A DNA stretch of 57,504 bases from Mesobacterium pallidum (GCF_019966535.1 NZ_JAIMID010000027.1:1-57504); one strand, 5' to 3'. Positions 1 through 9,504 are shown, counted from the stretch's first letter. Numbers and translations: made by a program. The notes: generated by a model not told the origin, from the letters alone.

Positions 1-9
1 GGTTCCCAT
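1..9 (-). CDS. Start of a truncated leftward gene
   Basis: On the minus strand an ATG at position 9 is preceded by AGGAG at 22-18, a good ribosome-binding site with ideal spacing, and the reading frame runs off the window edge after three codons (Met-Gly-Thr). It would be co-transcribed with the 46-aa ORF ending 35 nt upstream. Nothing can be said about its product. The call rests only on start-site context. Confidence 0.35.
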
Positions 10-24
10 GGCACGATCTCCTGA

Positions 25-47
25 TTAGATAACCCATTGGTTTCTAA
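25..47. promoter_or_regulatory. Inverted repeat between small ORF and next gene
   Basis: TTAGA, one unpaired T, AACC, CATT loop, GGTT and TCTAA form a near-perfect dyad. On the minus strand it overlaps the stop codon of the 46-aa ORF and ends just before the ribosome-binding site of the next gene. That position suits an operator or an RNA hairpin coupling leader translation to the downstream gene. The structure is seen directly; the role is inferred. Confidence 0.45.
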
Positions 48-184
48 TAGGAGTCGCACTTCAAGGTAGCGCGCACCCGGCGCCTTGAAGACTCCGCGTA
101 AGCCGGATTATGTTGACTGCGCACGCGGCTTGCGGCCATTTTCGCCTGATCGCCCATAATGCACGCAGCACCTTTCGTGTTCAT
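44..184 (-). CDS. Putative 46-aa leader peptide / small protein
   Basis: A 46-residue ORF starts MNTKGAACIM and ends LKCDSY. It has a strong AGAAGGA ribosome-binding site seven bases upstream of ATG. It is basic, with no membrane segment and no domain I recognise. The next leftward gene begins only 35 nt after its stop, and two stable hairpins overlap its 3' half and its stop codon. A regulatory leader peptide or a small co-expressed protein are both possible. It is divergent from glcB. The evidence is start-site quality and context, not homology. Confidence 0.5.
   Translation of the reverse strand: MNTKGAACIMGDQAKMAASRVRSQHNPAYAESSRRRVRATLKCDSY
50..95. promoter_or_regulatory. Hairpin inside the small leader ORF
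   Basis: CTTCAAGG at 59-66 pairs perfectly with CCTTGAAG at 83-90, and GGAGT at 50-54 pairs with ACTCC at 91-95. The arms enclose a 16-nt loop and lie in the 3' coding part of the 46-aa ORF. An attenuator or RNA stability element is plausible. Confidence 0.4.
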
Positions 185-317
185 TTGATAGTCCTTCTTT
201 CTGCCACCCCGTAATTCTGCGCGATCAGAGACTGACGCCCGCCACCGGCTTGGGCTATAGCTTGGGCAACCGGCGCGACCGCGCCACGGATCCCACGACC
301 AGACGCGAGGCCGCATC

Positions 318-2468
318 ATGACCGCAGCACCCAAGACCTACCTTTCCCGCGGCGAATTGCAGGTGGCGCCCGAGCTGGCCGAGTTCCTCGAAACCAAAGC
401 TCTGCCCGGCAGCGGGGTTGACCCGGACGCCTTCTGGGCGGGCCTGTCGCAGCTGGTGCATGACTTCGGGCCTCGCAACCGCGCCCTGCTGGCGAAACGC
501 GAAGAGATCCAGAGCCAGATCGACGCCTGGCACATCGCCAACCGCGACACGCCCCATGACCGCGCCGCCTACAAGGCCTTCCTGCAAGAGATCGGCTACA
601 TCGTCCCCGAGGGCGACGATTTCCAGATCGGCACCGCCAACGTCGACCCCGAGATCGCGACCGTTCCCGGCCCGCAGCTGGTCGTGCCCGTCACCAATGC
701 GCGGTTCGTCCTGAACGCCGCGAATGCCCGCTGGGGCAGCTTCTACGACGCGCTTTATGGCACCGACGCCATGGGCCCGGTGCCCTCGGGCAAGTTCGAC
801 GACGGTCGCGGCGCGCGGGTCGTGGCACGGGCGGCGGTGTTCCTGGACGAAACCTTCCCGCTGACCGGCACCAGCCACGTCAAGGCCACGCAATATTCGG
901 TCAAGGACGGCGCGCTCACCGTGGACGGATCGGCGCTGAAGACCCCCGAGGCCTTCTTCGGCTACACCGGCGACGCGGCGAACCCGACGTCGGTCCTGTT
1001 GCGCAACAACGGGTTGCATGTCGAGCTGGTCTTTGATCGCGCCCACCCGATCGGCAAGACCACCCCTTCGGGCCTGGCTGACGTGCTGCTCGAATCGGCC
1101 ATGTCCGCGATCATCGACTGCGAGGATTCCGTCGCCTGCGTCGATGCCGAGGACAAGACGCTCGCCTATTCCAACTGGCTGGGCCTGATGCAGGGCAACC
1201 TCGAAGAGACCTTCGAGAAGGGCGGCAAGACAATGACCCGCCGCCTGAACGCCGACCGGACCTACACCGCGCCGGACGGGTCGGATCTGACGCTCAAGGG
1301 CCGGTCGCTGCTGCTGGTGCGCAATGTCGGCCACCTGATGACCAACCCCGCGATCCTCGACCGCGAGGGCGGCGAGATCTACGAGGGGCTGATGGACGCG
1401 ATGATCACTGCGCTCATCGCCCGCCACGACCTGAACAAGACCGCCGGCCCCCGCAACTCGGTCGCCGGGTCGGTCTATGTCGTCAAGCCCAAGATGCACG
1501 GCCCCGAAGAGGTCGCCTTTGCCGACATGGTCTTTACCCATGTCGAACACGTGCTCGGCCTGCCGAAATACACCGTCAAGCTGGGCATCATGGACGAAGA
1601 GCGGCGGACGAGCGTCAACCTCAAGGAATGCATCCGGGCGGCGCAGAACCGCGTCTGCTTCATCAACACGGGCTTCCTTGACCGCACGGGGGACGAAATC
1701 CACACCTCGATGGAGGCGGGTCCGTTCTCCCGCAAGGATTTCATCAAGCGCAAGGGCTGGATCACGGCCTACGAGAACCAGAACGTCGACATCGGCCTTG
1801 AATGCGGGCTGTCGGGCCGGGCGCAGATCGGCAAGGGCATGTGGGCCATGCCCGACAAGATGGCCGCGATGCTGGAACAGAAGATCGAACACCCCCGCGC
1901 CGGGGCGAACTGCGCCTGGGTCCCCTCGCCCACCGCGGCGACGCTGCACGCGACCCATTACCACAAGGTCGACGTGATGGCGGTGCAGGCGGACCTCGCG
2001 AAAGGCGGCCGCCGCGCCTATGTCGAGGCGCTGCTGGACATCCCGCTGGCCACCTACCGCGCCTGGACGCCCGCGCAAATCCGCCGCGAGGTCGAGAACA
2101 ACGCGCAGGGCATCCTGGGCTATGTCGTGCGCTGGATCGACCAGGGGGTCGGGTGTTCGAAGGTGCCGGACATCAACAACGTCGGCCTGATGGAAGACCG
2201 CGCGACCTGCCGGATCTCGGCCCAGCACATCGCCAACTGGCTGCACCATGGCGTGGTCAGCCGGCAGGAGGTGTCACAGATCATGCAGCAGATGGCCGAG
2301 GTGGTGGACGGCCAGAACGCGGGCGATCCGCTCTACGCGCCCATGGCGCCGGGGTTCGACGGGGTGGCCTACCAGGCGGCGTGTGATCTGGTGTTCGAAG
2401 GCCGCGTCCAGCCCTCGGGCTACACGGAGCCGGTGCTGCATCGGCGGCGGTTGGAGTTGAAGGGGTGA
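318..2468 (+). CDS. glcB: Malate synthase G
   Basis: Condenses glyoxylate with acetyl-CoA to give malate in the cytosol. The 716-aa length fits the single-chain G isoform (about 720 aa) rather than the shorter A form. Recognisable family blocks are PKMHGPEEVAF, GIMDEERRTSVNLKECI, and the near C-terminal MEDRATCRISAQHIANWL stretch. The ATG at 318 follows a GAGG ribosome-binding site. It is divergent from a putative small leader ORF. Purine-degradation genes follow within 4 kb, and their product ureidoglycolate yields glyoxylate, so this enzyme could drain that pathway as well as glycolate oxidation. No frameshift or missing conserved block is visible. Confidence 0.97.
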   Translation: MTAAPKTYLSRGELQVAPELAEFLETKALPGSGVDPDAFWAGLSQLVHDFGPRNRALLAKREEIQSQIDAWHIANRDTPHDRAAYKAFLQEIGYIVPEGDDFQIGTANVDPEIATVPGPQLVVPVTNARFVLNAANARWGSFYDALYGTDAMGPVPSGKFDDGRGARVVARAAVFLDETFPLTGTSHVKATQYSVKDGALTVDGSALKTPEAFFGYTGDAANPTSVLLRNNGLHVELVFDRAHPIGKTTPSGLADVLLESAMSAIIDCEDSVACVDAEDKTLAYSNWLGLMQGNLEETFEKGGKTMTRRLNADRTYTAPDGSDLTLKGRSLLLVRNVGHLMTNPAILDREGGEIYEGLMDAMITALIARHDLNKTAGPRNSVAGSVYVVKPKMHGPEEVAFADMVFTHVEHVLGLPKYTVKLGIMDEERRTSVNLKECIRAAQNRVCFINTGFLDRTGDEIHTSMEAGPFSRKDFIKRKGWITAYENQNVDIGLECGLSGRAQIGKGMWAMPDKMAAMLEQKIEHPRAGANCAWVPSPTAATLHATHYHKVDVMAVQADLAKGGRRAYVEALLDIPLATYRAWTPAQIRREVENNAQGILGYVVRWIDQGVGCSKVPDINNVGLMEDRATCRISAQHIANWLHHGVVSRQEVSQIMQQMAEVVDGQNAGDPLYAPMAPGFDGVAYQAACDLVFEGRVQPSGYTEPVLHRRRLELKG

Positions 2469-2605
2469 GGGGGGAGGCGGACGAAATGATCCTTTGCTGC
2501 ACTCGCAGGGTGTTTGGATAACCACTTGACCTCCTGAAACCTAAACGCTCCTGGAGAATCTCCGTTTGAGGCAGGATCGTTCCCATACATTCTTAGGAGG
2601 CCAGA
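2469..2605. other. Intergenic stretch before the ORFan
   Basis: No gene. It changes from the GC-rich host composition to lower GC near the ORFan. It contains a short GGAGA-A-TCTCC dyad around 2550 and ends in a perfect AGGAGG at 2595-2600 that serves the following TTG start. Confidence 0.4.
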
Positions 2606-3343
2606 TTGACCAAGTATTTGTTCAATCCTGAAAAACTCCCAATGCTCCTAGTGATAAACCCCACCTCTGGCATCCAGATAGACTTGGAAGATTGTAGAAT
2701 GGAGGCTTTTCGCATCATGCATTACACAATAGGAAGCCGCGCCGTTGCAAAGGCTATTGCCGAAGAAAAAGTTCGGAAATTGAAGCTACCTTGGCGAAAA
2801 CTGGATGGATTTGAAAAAGGCAATCAGCTCCAAAAATTAATGTACAATTATGTCGAAGTGGAAGTGCAAAGAGTCTTGCTTTTGCTTGCAATTAATATCC
2901 GGAACTTAGACGATGCTGCATTGCAAGAGAACAGAGCCGGACCAATGGTTGGTATCGGACGCCGCGCGGAAGAGAGAATTGAAAAGATAAAAGAAGAACT
3001 GCGGGTAATATCGAGGACTAGAAGTGGCTTCATTGCCTCGGGGGTTGAAGGTGAGGGAGGAAGCTGTAGGACTGTTACTCTTAGTCTCAGAGAGGTCTGC
3101 AATAAGGTCATTCATGTTGAAGACATGCATTTTCATGGCTCTTCGGAGAGCGCGGTAGAGACTGATCTAGTAGGCGTCGGCTTCATTTCCCAATATGTGC
3201 ATTTGACCGGCAGCCGAAACTCCATTCCCTGGAATGTTAGCCTTGATCTGCTCAATTTTTTAAGCTGCGCTTGCGCGTATTTTGACAAGTATGAAGAATT
3301 ACAAGCCATCTGGAACAGGAACAATCCCTTCAGGAGCAAATAG
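2606..3343 (+). CDS. Low-GC ORFan, unknown function
   Basis: Encodes 245 aa from a TTG start placed five bases after a perfect AGGAGG. Its base composition is visibly poorer in GC than everything around it, with many AAA, ATT and TTG codons, which suggests recent transfer. The protein appears soluble: an N-terminal alpha/beta stretch, a charged helical region near residues 125-145 (EERIEKIKEEL), and a moderately hydrophobic C-terminal part containing CACAYF. I recognise no domain, catalytic motif or signal peptide. It is monocistronic, between glcB and the ureidoglycine aminohydrolase gene. Function unknown. Confidence 0.7.
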   Translation: MTKYLFNPEKLPMLLVINPTSGIQIDLEDCRMEAFRIMHYTIGSRAVAKAIAEEKVRKLKLPWRKLDGFEKGNQLQKLMYNYVEVEVQRVLLLLAINIRNLDDAALQENRAGPMVGIGRRAEERIEKIKEELRVISRTRSGFIASGVEGEGGSCRTVTLSLREVCNKVIHVEDMHFHGSSESAVETDLVGVGFISQYVHLTGSRNSIPWNVSLDLLNFLSCACAYFDKYEELQAIWNRNNPFRSK

Positions 3344-3628
3344 TAATCGCGCCGACAATGGTCTGAAGGTGAAAGCTCGTCAATGTGACCTGACTTGCGC
3401 GCTAAAGAGCGAGCTCGACGCTTCAATGCTATTGCAGCCTTGGCGAGAGTCCGTAATGACATGATCACCGCAGTATAGAGAATGGTTTGTCAGGGTGCGT
3501 TTCGGATCGAAACCTGAAACCACCTCCCCCCACTTTCAAATCTTCCCAAACACACCTGTCCGCACATCCCCGCTGGCCCCCTCGGCTCCCCCATGCGACA
3601 CTCCCCCGACACCAGCAAAGGAGCCCGC
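3344..3628. other. Low-GC junction with no clear gene
   Basis: This stretch follows the ORFan and shifts from mixed composition back to host-like GC at about 3510. I see no ORF with a convincing start, no recognisable transposase fragment and no clear terminator. It is probably the right boundary of the inserted low-GC segment. AAAGGAG at 3616-3622 is the ribosome-binding site of the next gene. Confidence 0.4.
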
Positions 3629-4456
<828 letters not shown>

Positions 4457-4463
4457 GGTGAAC

Positions 4464-4483
4464 GGGCGCCCCGGGGGGCGCCC
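4464..4483. terminator. Bidirectional hairpin terminator
   Basis: Two GGGCGCCC arms separated by CGGG form a perfect 8-bp stem with a 4-nt loop. It lies in the short gap between the convergent aminohydrolase and permease genes. No long T-run follows, as is common in GC-rich alphaproteobacteria. Confidence 0.6.
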
Positions 4484-4506
4484 GCTGTCGGTTCAGGCAA
4501 GGGGGG

Positions 4507-5922
4507 TCATTCGCCGGGCAGGGACCCCGTCCCGTGACCGGATAAACCGCCCGAGACCTCCTCGGTCGACTCGCTGGCCAGTTCCTCGGGCAGGACCAGG
4601 TTCAGCACGATGGCGATCAGCGCGGCGGGCAGGATGCCGGAGGTCGCCAGCACCTTGAGCGTCGCGGGCAGGTATTGCAGCGCATCGGGTTCCAGCTGAA
4701 GCCCGAGGCCGAGGCTCAGGGCGATGGCAAAGATCACCATGTTGCGGCGGTTCCAGTTCACGTCCGACAGCATCGAGATGCCGGCGGCCACGACCATGCC
4801 GAACATGACGATGACGCCGCCGCCCAGCACCTCGATCGGGACCGAGGAGATGATGGCGCCGATCTTGGGCACCAGCCCGCAGAGGATCAGGAAGATCCCG
4901 CCGATGGTGACCACGTGGCGGCTCATGACGCCGGTCATGGCGATGAGGCCGACGTTCTGGCTGAACGAGGTGTTGGGCAGCGCGCCGAAGAGGCCCGAGA
5001 CCGCGGTGCCCAGACCGTCGGCGAAGGTCGCGCCCTGGATCTCCTTGTCCGTCGCCTCGCGCCCGGCGCCGCCCTTGGTGATGCCGCTGACGTCTCCGAC
5101 CGTTTCCACGGCCGACACGACGCCCATGAGGCAGAAGCCGATGATCGCCGCGACCGAGAATTCGAGGCCGAAATGCAGCGGGTTCGGCAGGGCAAAGCTG
5201 GCCGCGCGGCCCACGTTGCCCAGGTTCACCTGGCCCAGTACGAAGGCCAGAGCGTAGCCCGCCAGCAGCCCCACCAGCACGGCCGAGATCGACAGCATCC
5301 CGCGGGTGAAGAACTTGAGCGCCAGCGTGACGATGATCACCGTGCCCGCCATCAGCCAGTTGATGCCAGAGCCGTATTCGGCCGTGCCGATGGCCGGAAC
5401 GCCCCCGGCCGCGTACTGGATGCCGACCTTGACCAGCGCGAGGCCGATCATGGTGACGACAAGGCCGGTGACCAGCGGCGGAAGGGCAAAGCGCAACTTG
5501 CCGATGAAGAGGCCGAGGCAGGCATGGAACAGACCACCCACGAGGATGCCGCCCATCAGCACCGCGATGGCGTCGACGCCCTTGCCCGCGACCAGCGGGA
5601 TCATGATCGGGATGAAGGCAAAGCTGGTGCCCTGCACGATCGGCAGCTTGGCGCCCACGGGGCCGATGCCGATGGTCTGGATCAGCGTCGCGATGCCGGC
5701 AAAGAACATCGACATCTGGATCATGTAGATCATCTGTGGAAAATCGGGACTGTTCGAGCCGAAGCCGAAACCGGCGGCGCCGCAGACGATGATCGCCGGC
5801 GTCACGTTGCTGACGAACATCGCCAGCACGTGCTGGATGCCAAGCGGGATCGCGGTGGCAAGGGGCGGGGTGTAATCCGGATCGCGCAGCTGTTCCGGCG
5901 TTCCGATGGAGGCATCGGCCAT
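4507..5922 (-). CDS. NCS2 xanthine/uracil-family permease
   Basis: A 471-aa inner-membrane proton symporter for a purine or pyrimidine base, with many hydrophobic segments and the family patterns QTIGIGPVGAKLPIVQGTSF and ETVGDVSG. The start at 5922 (MADASIG) follows AGGAAGGA; the frame stays open further upstream but without a ribosome-binding site. It is divergent from the hydroxyisourate hydrolase gene and convergent with ureidoglycine aminohydrolase, so xanthine or urate uptake for the neighbouring pathway is likely. The exact substrate cannot be read from sequence alone. Confidence 0.93.
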   Translation of the reverse strand: MADASIGTPEQLRDPDYTPPLATAIPLGIQHVLAMFVSNVTPAIIVCGAAGFGFGSNSPDFPQMIYMIQMSMFFAGIATLIQTIGIGPVGAKLPIVQGTSFAFIPIMIPLVAGKGVDAIAVLMGGILVGGLFHACLGLFIGKLRFALPPLVTGLVVTMIGLALVKVGIQYAAGGVPAIGTAEYGSGINWLMAGTVIIVTLALKFFTRGMLSISAVLVGLLAGYALAFVLGQVNLGNVGRAASFALPNPLHFGLEFSVAAIIGFCLMGVVSAVETVGDVSGITKGGAGREATDKEIQGATFADGLGTAVSGLFGALPNTSFSQNVGLIAMTGVMSRHVVTIGGIFLILCGLVPKIGAIISSVPIEVLGGGVIVMFGMVVAAGISMLSDVNWNRRNMVIFAIALSLGLGLQLEPDALQYLPATLKVLATSGILPAALIAIVLNLVLPEELASESTEEVSGGLSGHGTGSLPGE

Positions 5923-6292
5923 GAGGTGTCCTTCCTGTTTGTCCCGGTCCGGCTTTGGCGCCGGATCGATGTTGCTCCGATCCTTGGGCGGTGCCTTGAG
6001 CGTCCGGCCAAGCGGCGCCCCTGTCGAGCGCCGCGTGGACCTGGCGGCCCATTTTCGCGGCAAGTGACGCGCATTTCGGCACAGGCCCTGCCCGCCCTAC
6101 GGGAAACCGCCGCCGCACGGGACCGCCCCGCCCCCGGTTTTCGGATGAAACGAGGATAAACCATAAAATCGCGGAGGCTTTTCAAAAAATGCCGAAAGGA
6201 GCCTTTTGTCGCCTTCGTTTGCCTGTGGCGCGACGGGGAGGATACAAGGGTCCTGCGCCACTCACGGCCCCAGCCACTCACGGACCCCGCAC
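5923..6292. promoter_or_regulatory. Divergent promoter region, permease / uraH
   Basis: A 370-nt gap between divergent genes with no convincing ORF. Its most AT-rich part is near 6160-6210. Two imperfect direct repeats, GGAGGCTTTT at 6173-6182 and GGAGCCTTTT at 6198-6207, start 25 bp apart and could be regulator contacts. No promoter can be assigned firmly. Confidence 0.35.
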
Positions 6293-6649
6293 ATGACCGG
6301 CTATCTCACGACCCATGTCCTCGACACTGCCCGCGGCTGCCCGGCCGAGGGGATCAAGATTGCGCTCTACCGGGTCACGGGCAATTCGCACAAGAAGATC
6401 GCCGAGACGGTGACCAATGACGACGGGCGCACCGACGCGCCGATCCTGCCGGCGGACAAGTTCAAGACCGGGACCTACGAGCTGGTGTTCTTTGCCGGCG
6501 ATTACCTGCGCGCGACGGGCCAGGTAGAGGGCGAGGTGCTGTTCCTCGACCAGGTGCCGATCCGCTTCGGCATGTCGGACCCGGCGGCGCATTACCACGT
6601 GCCGCTGTTGCTGTCGCCCTACGGGATGAGCACGTATCGCGGGAGTTGA
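6293..6649 (+). CDS. uraH: 5-hydroxyisourate hydrolase
   Basis: Hydrolyses 5-hydroxyisourate, the product of urate hydroxylase, to OHCU. The 118-aa transthyretin-like protein begins MTGYLTTHVLDTARG and ends in YRGS, the C-terminal tetrapeptide diagnostic of hydrolases as opposed to true transthyretins. The ATG at 6293 fits the family N-terminus exactly. It precedes the LysR and puuD genes, so pathway order is preserved although not all genes share a strand. OHCU decarboxylase (UraD) is absent from the window. Confidence 0.96.
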   Translation: MTGYLTTHVLDTARGCPAEGIKIALYRVTGNSHKKIAETVTNDDGRTDAPILPADKFKTGTYELVFFAGDYLRATGQVEGEVLFLDQVPIRFGMSDPAAHYHVPLLLSPYGMSTYRGS

Positions 6650-6909
6650 GCGGGGGCGCACCCAACCCGACTTCCACTCGCGTTCTTTTGCCCATCAATG
6701 CCAAGACCACCCCTCTCCGCCAAAGCGCTGAGGGCAGTGCCGACACGCGGGGTGGCGTGAAGCGCCGCCCCCGGGGGGGGGCGTGTCGGCGCTGCCCGGC
6801 CCAAGGCCGGGCGGAACAGTTGCTAGGTCTCGGCGTCACTTCTGCCGCTTCGCTAATGGCGCGGTTTGAATGAGTATTTGAGGAATAATGAAAGCAGGGG
6901 CCCGACCCC
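6650..6909. other. Convergent intergenic region with hairpins
   Basis: No gene. Between the convergent uraH and LysR genes it holds GC-rich palindromes (GCCCGGCC-CAA-GGCCGGGC near 6797-6815) and one reverse-oriented copy of the CTTTCA-N9-AAATACTC repeat. Confidence 0.5.
6872..6894 (-). repeat. CTTTCA-N9-AAATACTC dispersed repeat
   Basis: A full 23-nt copy read on the minus strand, located between the ends of two convergent genes. Confidence 0.7.
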
Positions 6910-7830
6910 CTACCCCACCGCTCCGCTGTCCCGCACCGCCGCGCCGATCCGGTCGATGACGAACTCCATGAACAGCCGCGTCTTGGGGTCCTGCCGCCGC
7001 CGGTGGGTGTAAAGACAGGCCATCTGGATCGGCTCGGGCGGCGTCGCCTCGGCCACCGGGACCAGCGCGCCCGAGCGCAGGTGCTCGGCGATCTCGAAGA
7101 CGGGCTTCAGTGCGATGCCGTGCCCGGCGAGGGCCCAGTCGGTCAGCACGTCGCCATCATCGGATTCGAACCGGCCCGAGACGCGGAACCGCTGCGGGCC
7201 TTCGGGGGTGCTGAGCCGCCACTGGAACTCGGTCGCGCCGGGAAAGCGCAGGCTGAGGCATTCGTGCCCCTCCGCCAACAGCGCGGCGCCATCGGCCGGC
7301 ATCCCCCGTGCGGCCACGTAGGACGGCGCGGCGCACAGCACGCGCGGCACGTCGGCGATCTTGCGGATGCGCAAGGTACTGTCCTCGGGCTGGCCAAGGA
7401 AAAAGGCCAGGTCCAGCCCCTCGGTCGTCAGGTCCACCTTGCGGTCGGTCAGCCGCAGGCGCACGCTGACCTCGGGGTATTCCGCCAGGAACGCCGGCAC
7501 CTGCGGCGCGATCAGCCGCCGCCCGGCCCCCAACGGCGCGGCGACGTAGAGCGAGCCGCGCAGGTTCTCGGTCAGGTTGACGATCTGCGCCTCGGCCGAT
7601 TCCACAGCCTCGAGGATATCCGTCGCGCCGCGATAGAACGCCTGCCCCTGCTCGGTCGGGGTCAGGCTGCGCGTGGTGCGCTGGAACAGGCGCACGCCCA
7701 GGTGCTCCTCGAGCTGCGAGATCCGCGAGGACGTGACCGCCGGGGAAATGCGCAGATCGCGCCCGGCGGCGGACATGCTGCCCAATTCGTAGACACGCAC
7801 GAAGGTGCGGATATTGTCGAGATAGGACAT
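6910..7830 (-). CDS. LysR-family regulator beside puuD
   Basis: A 306-aa transcription factor. The N-terminal winged helix-turn-helix spans about residues 1-60 (MSYLDNIRTFVRVYELGSM, then ISPAVTSSRISQLEEHLG), and the periplasmic-binding-like effector domain starts near residue 90. It is divergent from puuD across a 100-nt gap, the usual layout for a LysR protein controlling its neighbour. Urate or a breakdown product is a reasonable effector, but nothing in the sequence shows the ligand. Confidence 0.9.
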   Translation of the reverse strand: MSYLDNIRTFVRVYELGSMSAAGRDLRISPAVTSSRISQLEEHLGVRLFQRTTRSLTPTEQGQAFYRGATDILEAVESAEAQIVNLTENLRGSLYVAAPLGAGRRLIAPQVPAFLAEYPEVSVRLRLTDRKVDLTTEGLDLAFFLGQPEDSTLRIRKIADVPRVLCAAPSYVAARGMPADGAALLAEGHECLSLRFPGATEFQWRLSTPEGPQRFRVSGRFESDDGDVLTDWALAGHGIALKPVFEIAEHLRSGALVPVAEATPPEPIQMACLYTHRRRQDPKTRLFMEFVIDRIGAAVRDSGAVG

Positions 7831-7930
7831 TATCTTGTTATTTTTGATGCTGCTTGGTCTTTACCAGCGATAGCAGAGCAATTTCGCCTCGCCTAGACTG
7901 GCGGCGACAACGCATCCGAGGGGACAACGC

Positions 7931-9163
7931 ATGTACGACATGGCCATCTTATGGGACTGGATCGCCTTTTGTGTCCGATGGCTGCACGTGATCACGGCGA
8001 TGGCCTGGATCGGGGCGTCCTTCTATTTCATCGCGCTGGACCTGATGCTGAAACCGGCCCCCGACATGCCCGAAGGCGCCTATGGCGAGGAATGGGAGGT
8101 GCATGGCGGCGGCTTCTACCACACGACCAAGTACCTGGTGGCGCCCGACCGCCTGCCCGAGCACCTGACCTGGCACAAATGGCAAAGCTATTCGACGTGG
8201 CTCTCGGGCGCGGCGCTGCTCATGATCGTCTACTGGGTGGGCGGAGAGCTGTTCCTGATCGACCCGGCCAAGGCGGATCTCGCGCTGTGGCAGGCGGTGC
8301 TGATCTCGGGCGGGTCGCTGACCATCGGCTGGCTGGCCTATGACGCGCTCTGCAAGTCCAAGCTGGGCGAAAGCCCCACGACGCTCATGCTGATCCTCTT
8401 CGCGATCCTCGTGGTGATGTCCTGGGGCTACAACCAGGTCTTCACCGGCCGCGCGGCGCTCTTGCACCTTGGCGCGTTTACCGCGTCGATCATGACCGGC
8501 AACGTGTTCTTCCAGATCATGCCGAACCAGCGCATCGTGGTGGCCGACCTCAAGGCCGGGCGGAAACCCGACGCCAAGTACGGCAAGATCGCCAAGCTGC
8601 GGTCGACCCACAACAACTACCTGACGCTGCCGGTCGTCTTCCTGATGCTGTCGAACCACTACCCGCTGGCCTTCGGCACGCAATACGCCTGGATCATCGC
8701 GTCGCTGATCTTCCTGACCGGGGTGACGATCCGGCATTACTTCAACACCATGCACAAGACCGGCAAGGGGCCGCTCTGGACCTGGCTGGTGACCGCGCTG
8801 CTGATGGTGCTGATCGCCTGGCTGTCGACCTTTCAGACGGGTGAGACCTACGACGAAAGCGAGGCGCGCGCCCTGTCGCCACAGGAACAGAAGTTCGCCG
8901 AGGCCGAGGGGTTCGAGGACGCCTTCTACGCCGTGGTTGGCAATTGCTCGATGTGCCACGCGCGCGAGCCCTCGTGGGACGGGCTGCACTGGGCCCCCAA
9001 GGGGGTCTACCTGGAAACACAGGCCGATGTCGCCCGCCATGCCAGCCAGATCTACCTGCAGGCCGGCCGCAGCCACGCCATGCCGCCGCCGAACGCGATC
9101 CAGATGGAGCCCGAGGCGCGCGAGCTGATCGTCGCCTGGGTCCGCGAGGTGCGCGGGAACTGA
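7931..9163 (+). CDS. puuD: Membrane-bound urate hydroxylase with cytochrome c domain
   Basis: Oxidises urate to 5-hydroxyisourate and passes electrons to a c-type cytochrome rather than making peroxide. The 410-aa protein has about eight membrane helices in its first 300 residues (WLHVITAMAWIGASFYFIAL near the start) and a C-terminal cytochrome c domain with C339-x-x-C-H343 (CSMCH). This two-part architecture is specific to PuuD. The ATG at 7931 is 100 nt from the divergent LysR start. Its product is the substrate of the nearby UraH. Electrons could reach a terminal oxidase. Confidence 0.95.
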   Translation: MYDMAILWDWIAFCVRWLHVITAMAWIGASFYFIALDLMLKPAPDMPEGAYGEEWEVHGGGFYHTTKYLVAPDRLPEHLTWHKWQSYSTWLSGAALLMIVYWVGGELFLIDPAKADLALWQAVLISGGSLTIGWLAYDALCKSKLGESPTTLMLILFAILVVMSWGYNQVFTGRAALLHLGAFTASIMTGNVFFQIMPNQRIVVADLKAGRKPDAKYGKIAKLRSTHNNYLTLPVVFLMLSNHYPLAFGTQYAWIIASLIFLTGVTIRHYFNTMHKTGKGPLWTWLVTALLMVLIAWLSTFQTGETYDESEARALSPQEQKFAEAEGFEDAFYAVVGNCSMCHAREPSWDGLHWAPKGVYLETQADVARHASQIYLQAGRSHAMPPPNAIQMEPEARELIVAWVREVRGN

Positions 9164-9407
9164 CGCGCCGGCGGTTTTGGCTGGATGCGGGAGCGAGGGG
9201 CCAGCCCCTCGCGCCGCAGGTGCGGCACCAAAAAGATGCGAGGGGCGCTGCCCCTCGCGCTCCCCGAGGTATTTCGGGGCCAAAGAAGGACCAATCAGCC
9301 CTTTGCCCTGCGGTCTGCTTCTCAAGGCAGGCGTAGTAGATGAGGGGCGCTGCCCCTCAAACTCCCCGAGGTATTTGGAAAACAATGAAGGGGGATCAGC
9401 CGCCCTG

Positions 9408-9430
9408 CTTTCATCTTTCTGAAAATATGC
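9408..9430 (+). repeat. CTTTCA dispersed repeat, ATATGC variant
   Basis: A 23-nt copy with the right half AAATATGC instead of AAATACTC, the same variant as at 16369. Confidence 0.55.
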
Positions 9431-9481
9431 ACTGCAAGGCTTCGGCCTTGCGCAACGCTGGTGAAAGGCGCCTCGCACGTC

Positions 9482-9504
9482 CTTTCACTTTTCCTCAAAT
9501 ACTC
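9482..9504 (+). repeat. CTTTCA-N9-AAATACTC dispersed repeat
   Basis: A full copy 34 nt beyond the 3' end of the minus-strand DUF2478 gene. Confidence 0.7.

Noticed and set aside
255..2249. A 664-codon open frame antisense to glcB
   Set aside because: Shadow of the malate synthase gene; no domain and its composition is that of a GC-rich antisense frame.
3133..3468. Possible transposase remnant in the low-GC segment
   Set aside because: The basic minus-strand frame (AKAAIALKRRARSLARKS) caught the eye, but no DDE motif, terminal inverted repeat or target duplication could be found.
4675..6159. A 494-codon open frame antisense to the nucleobase permease
   Set aside because: Extremely charged His/Asp/Arg sequence that reflects the complement of membrane-protein codons, with no start signal.
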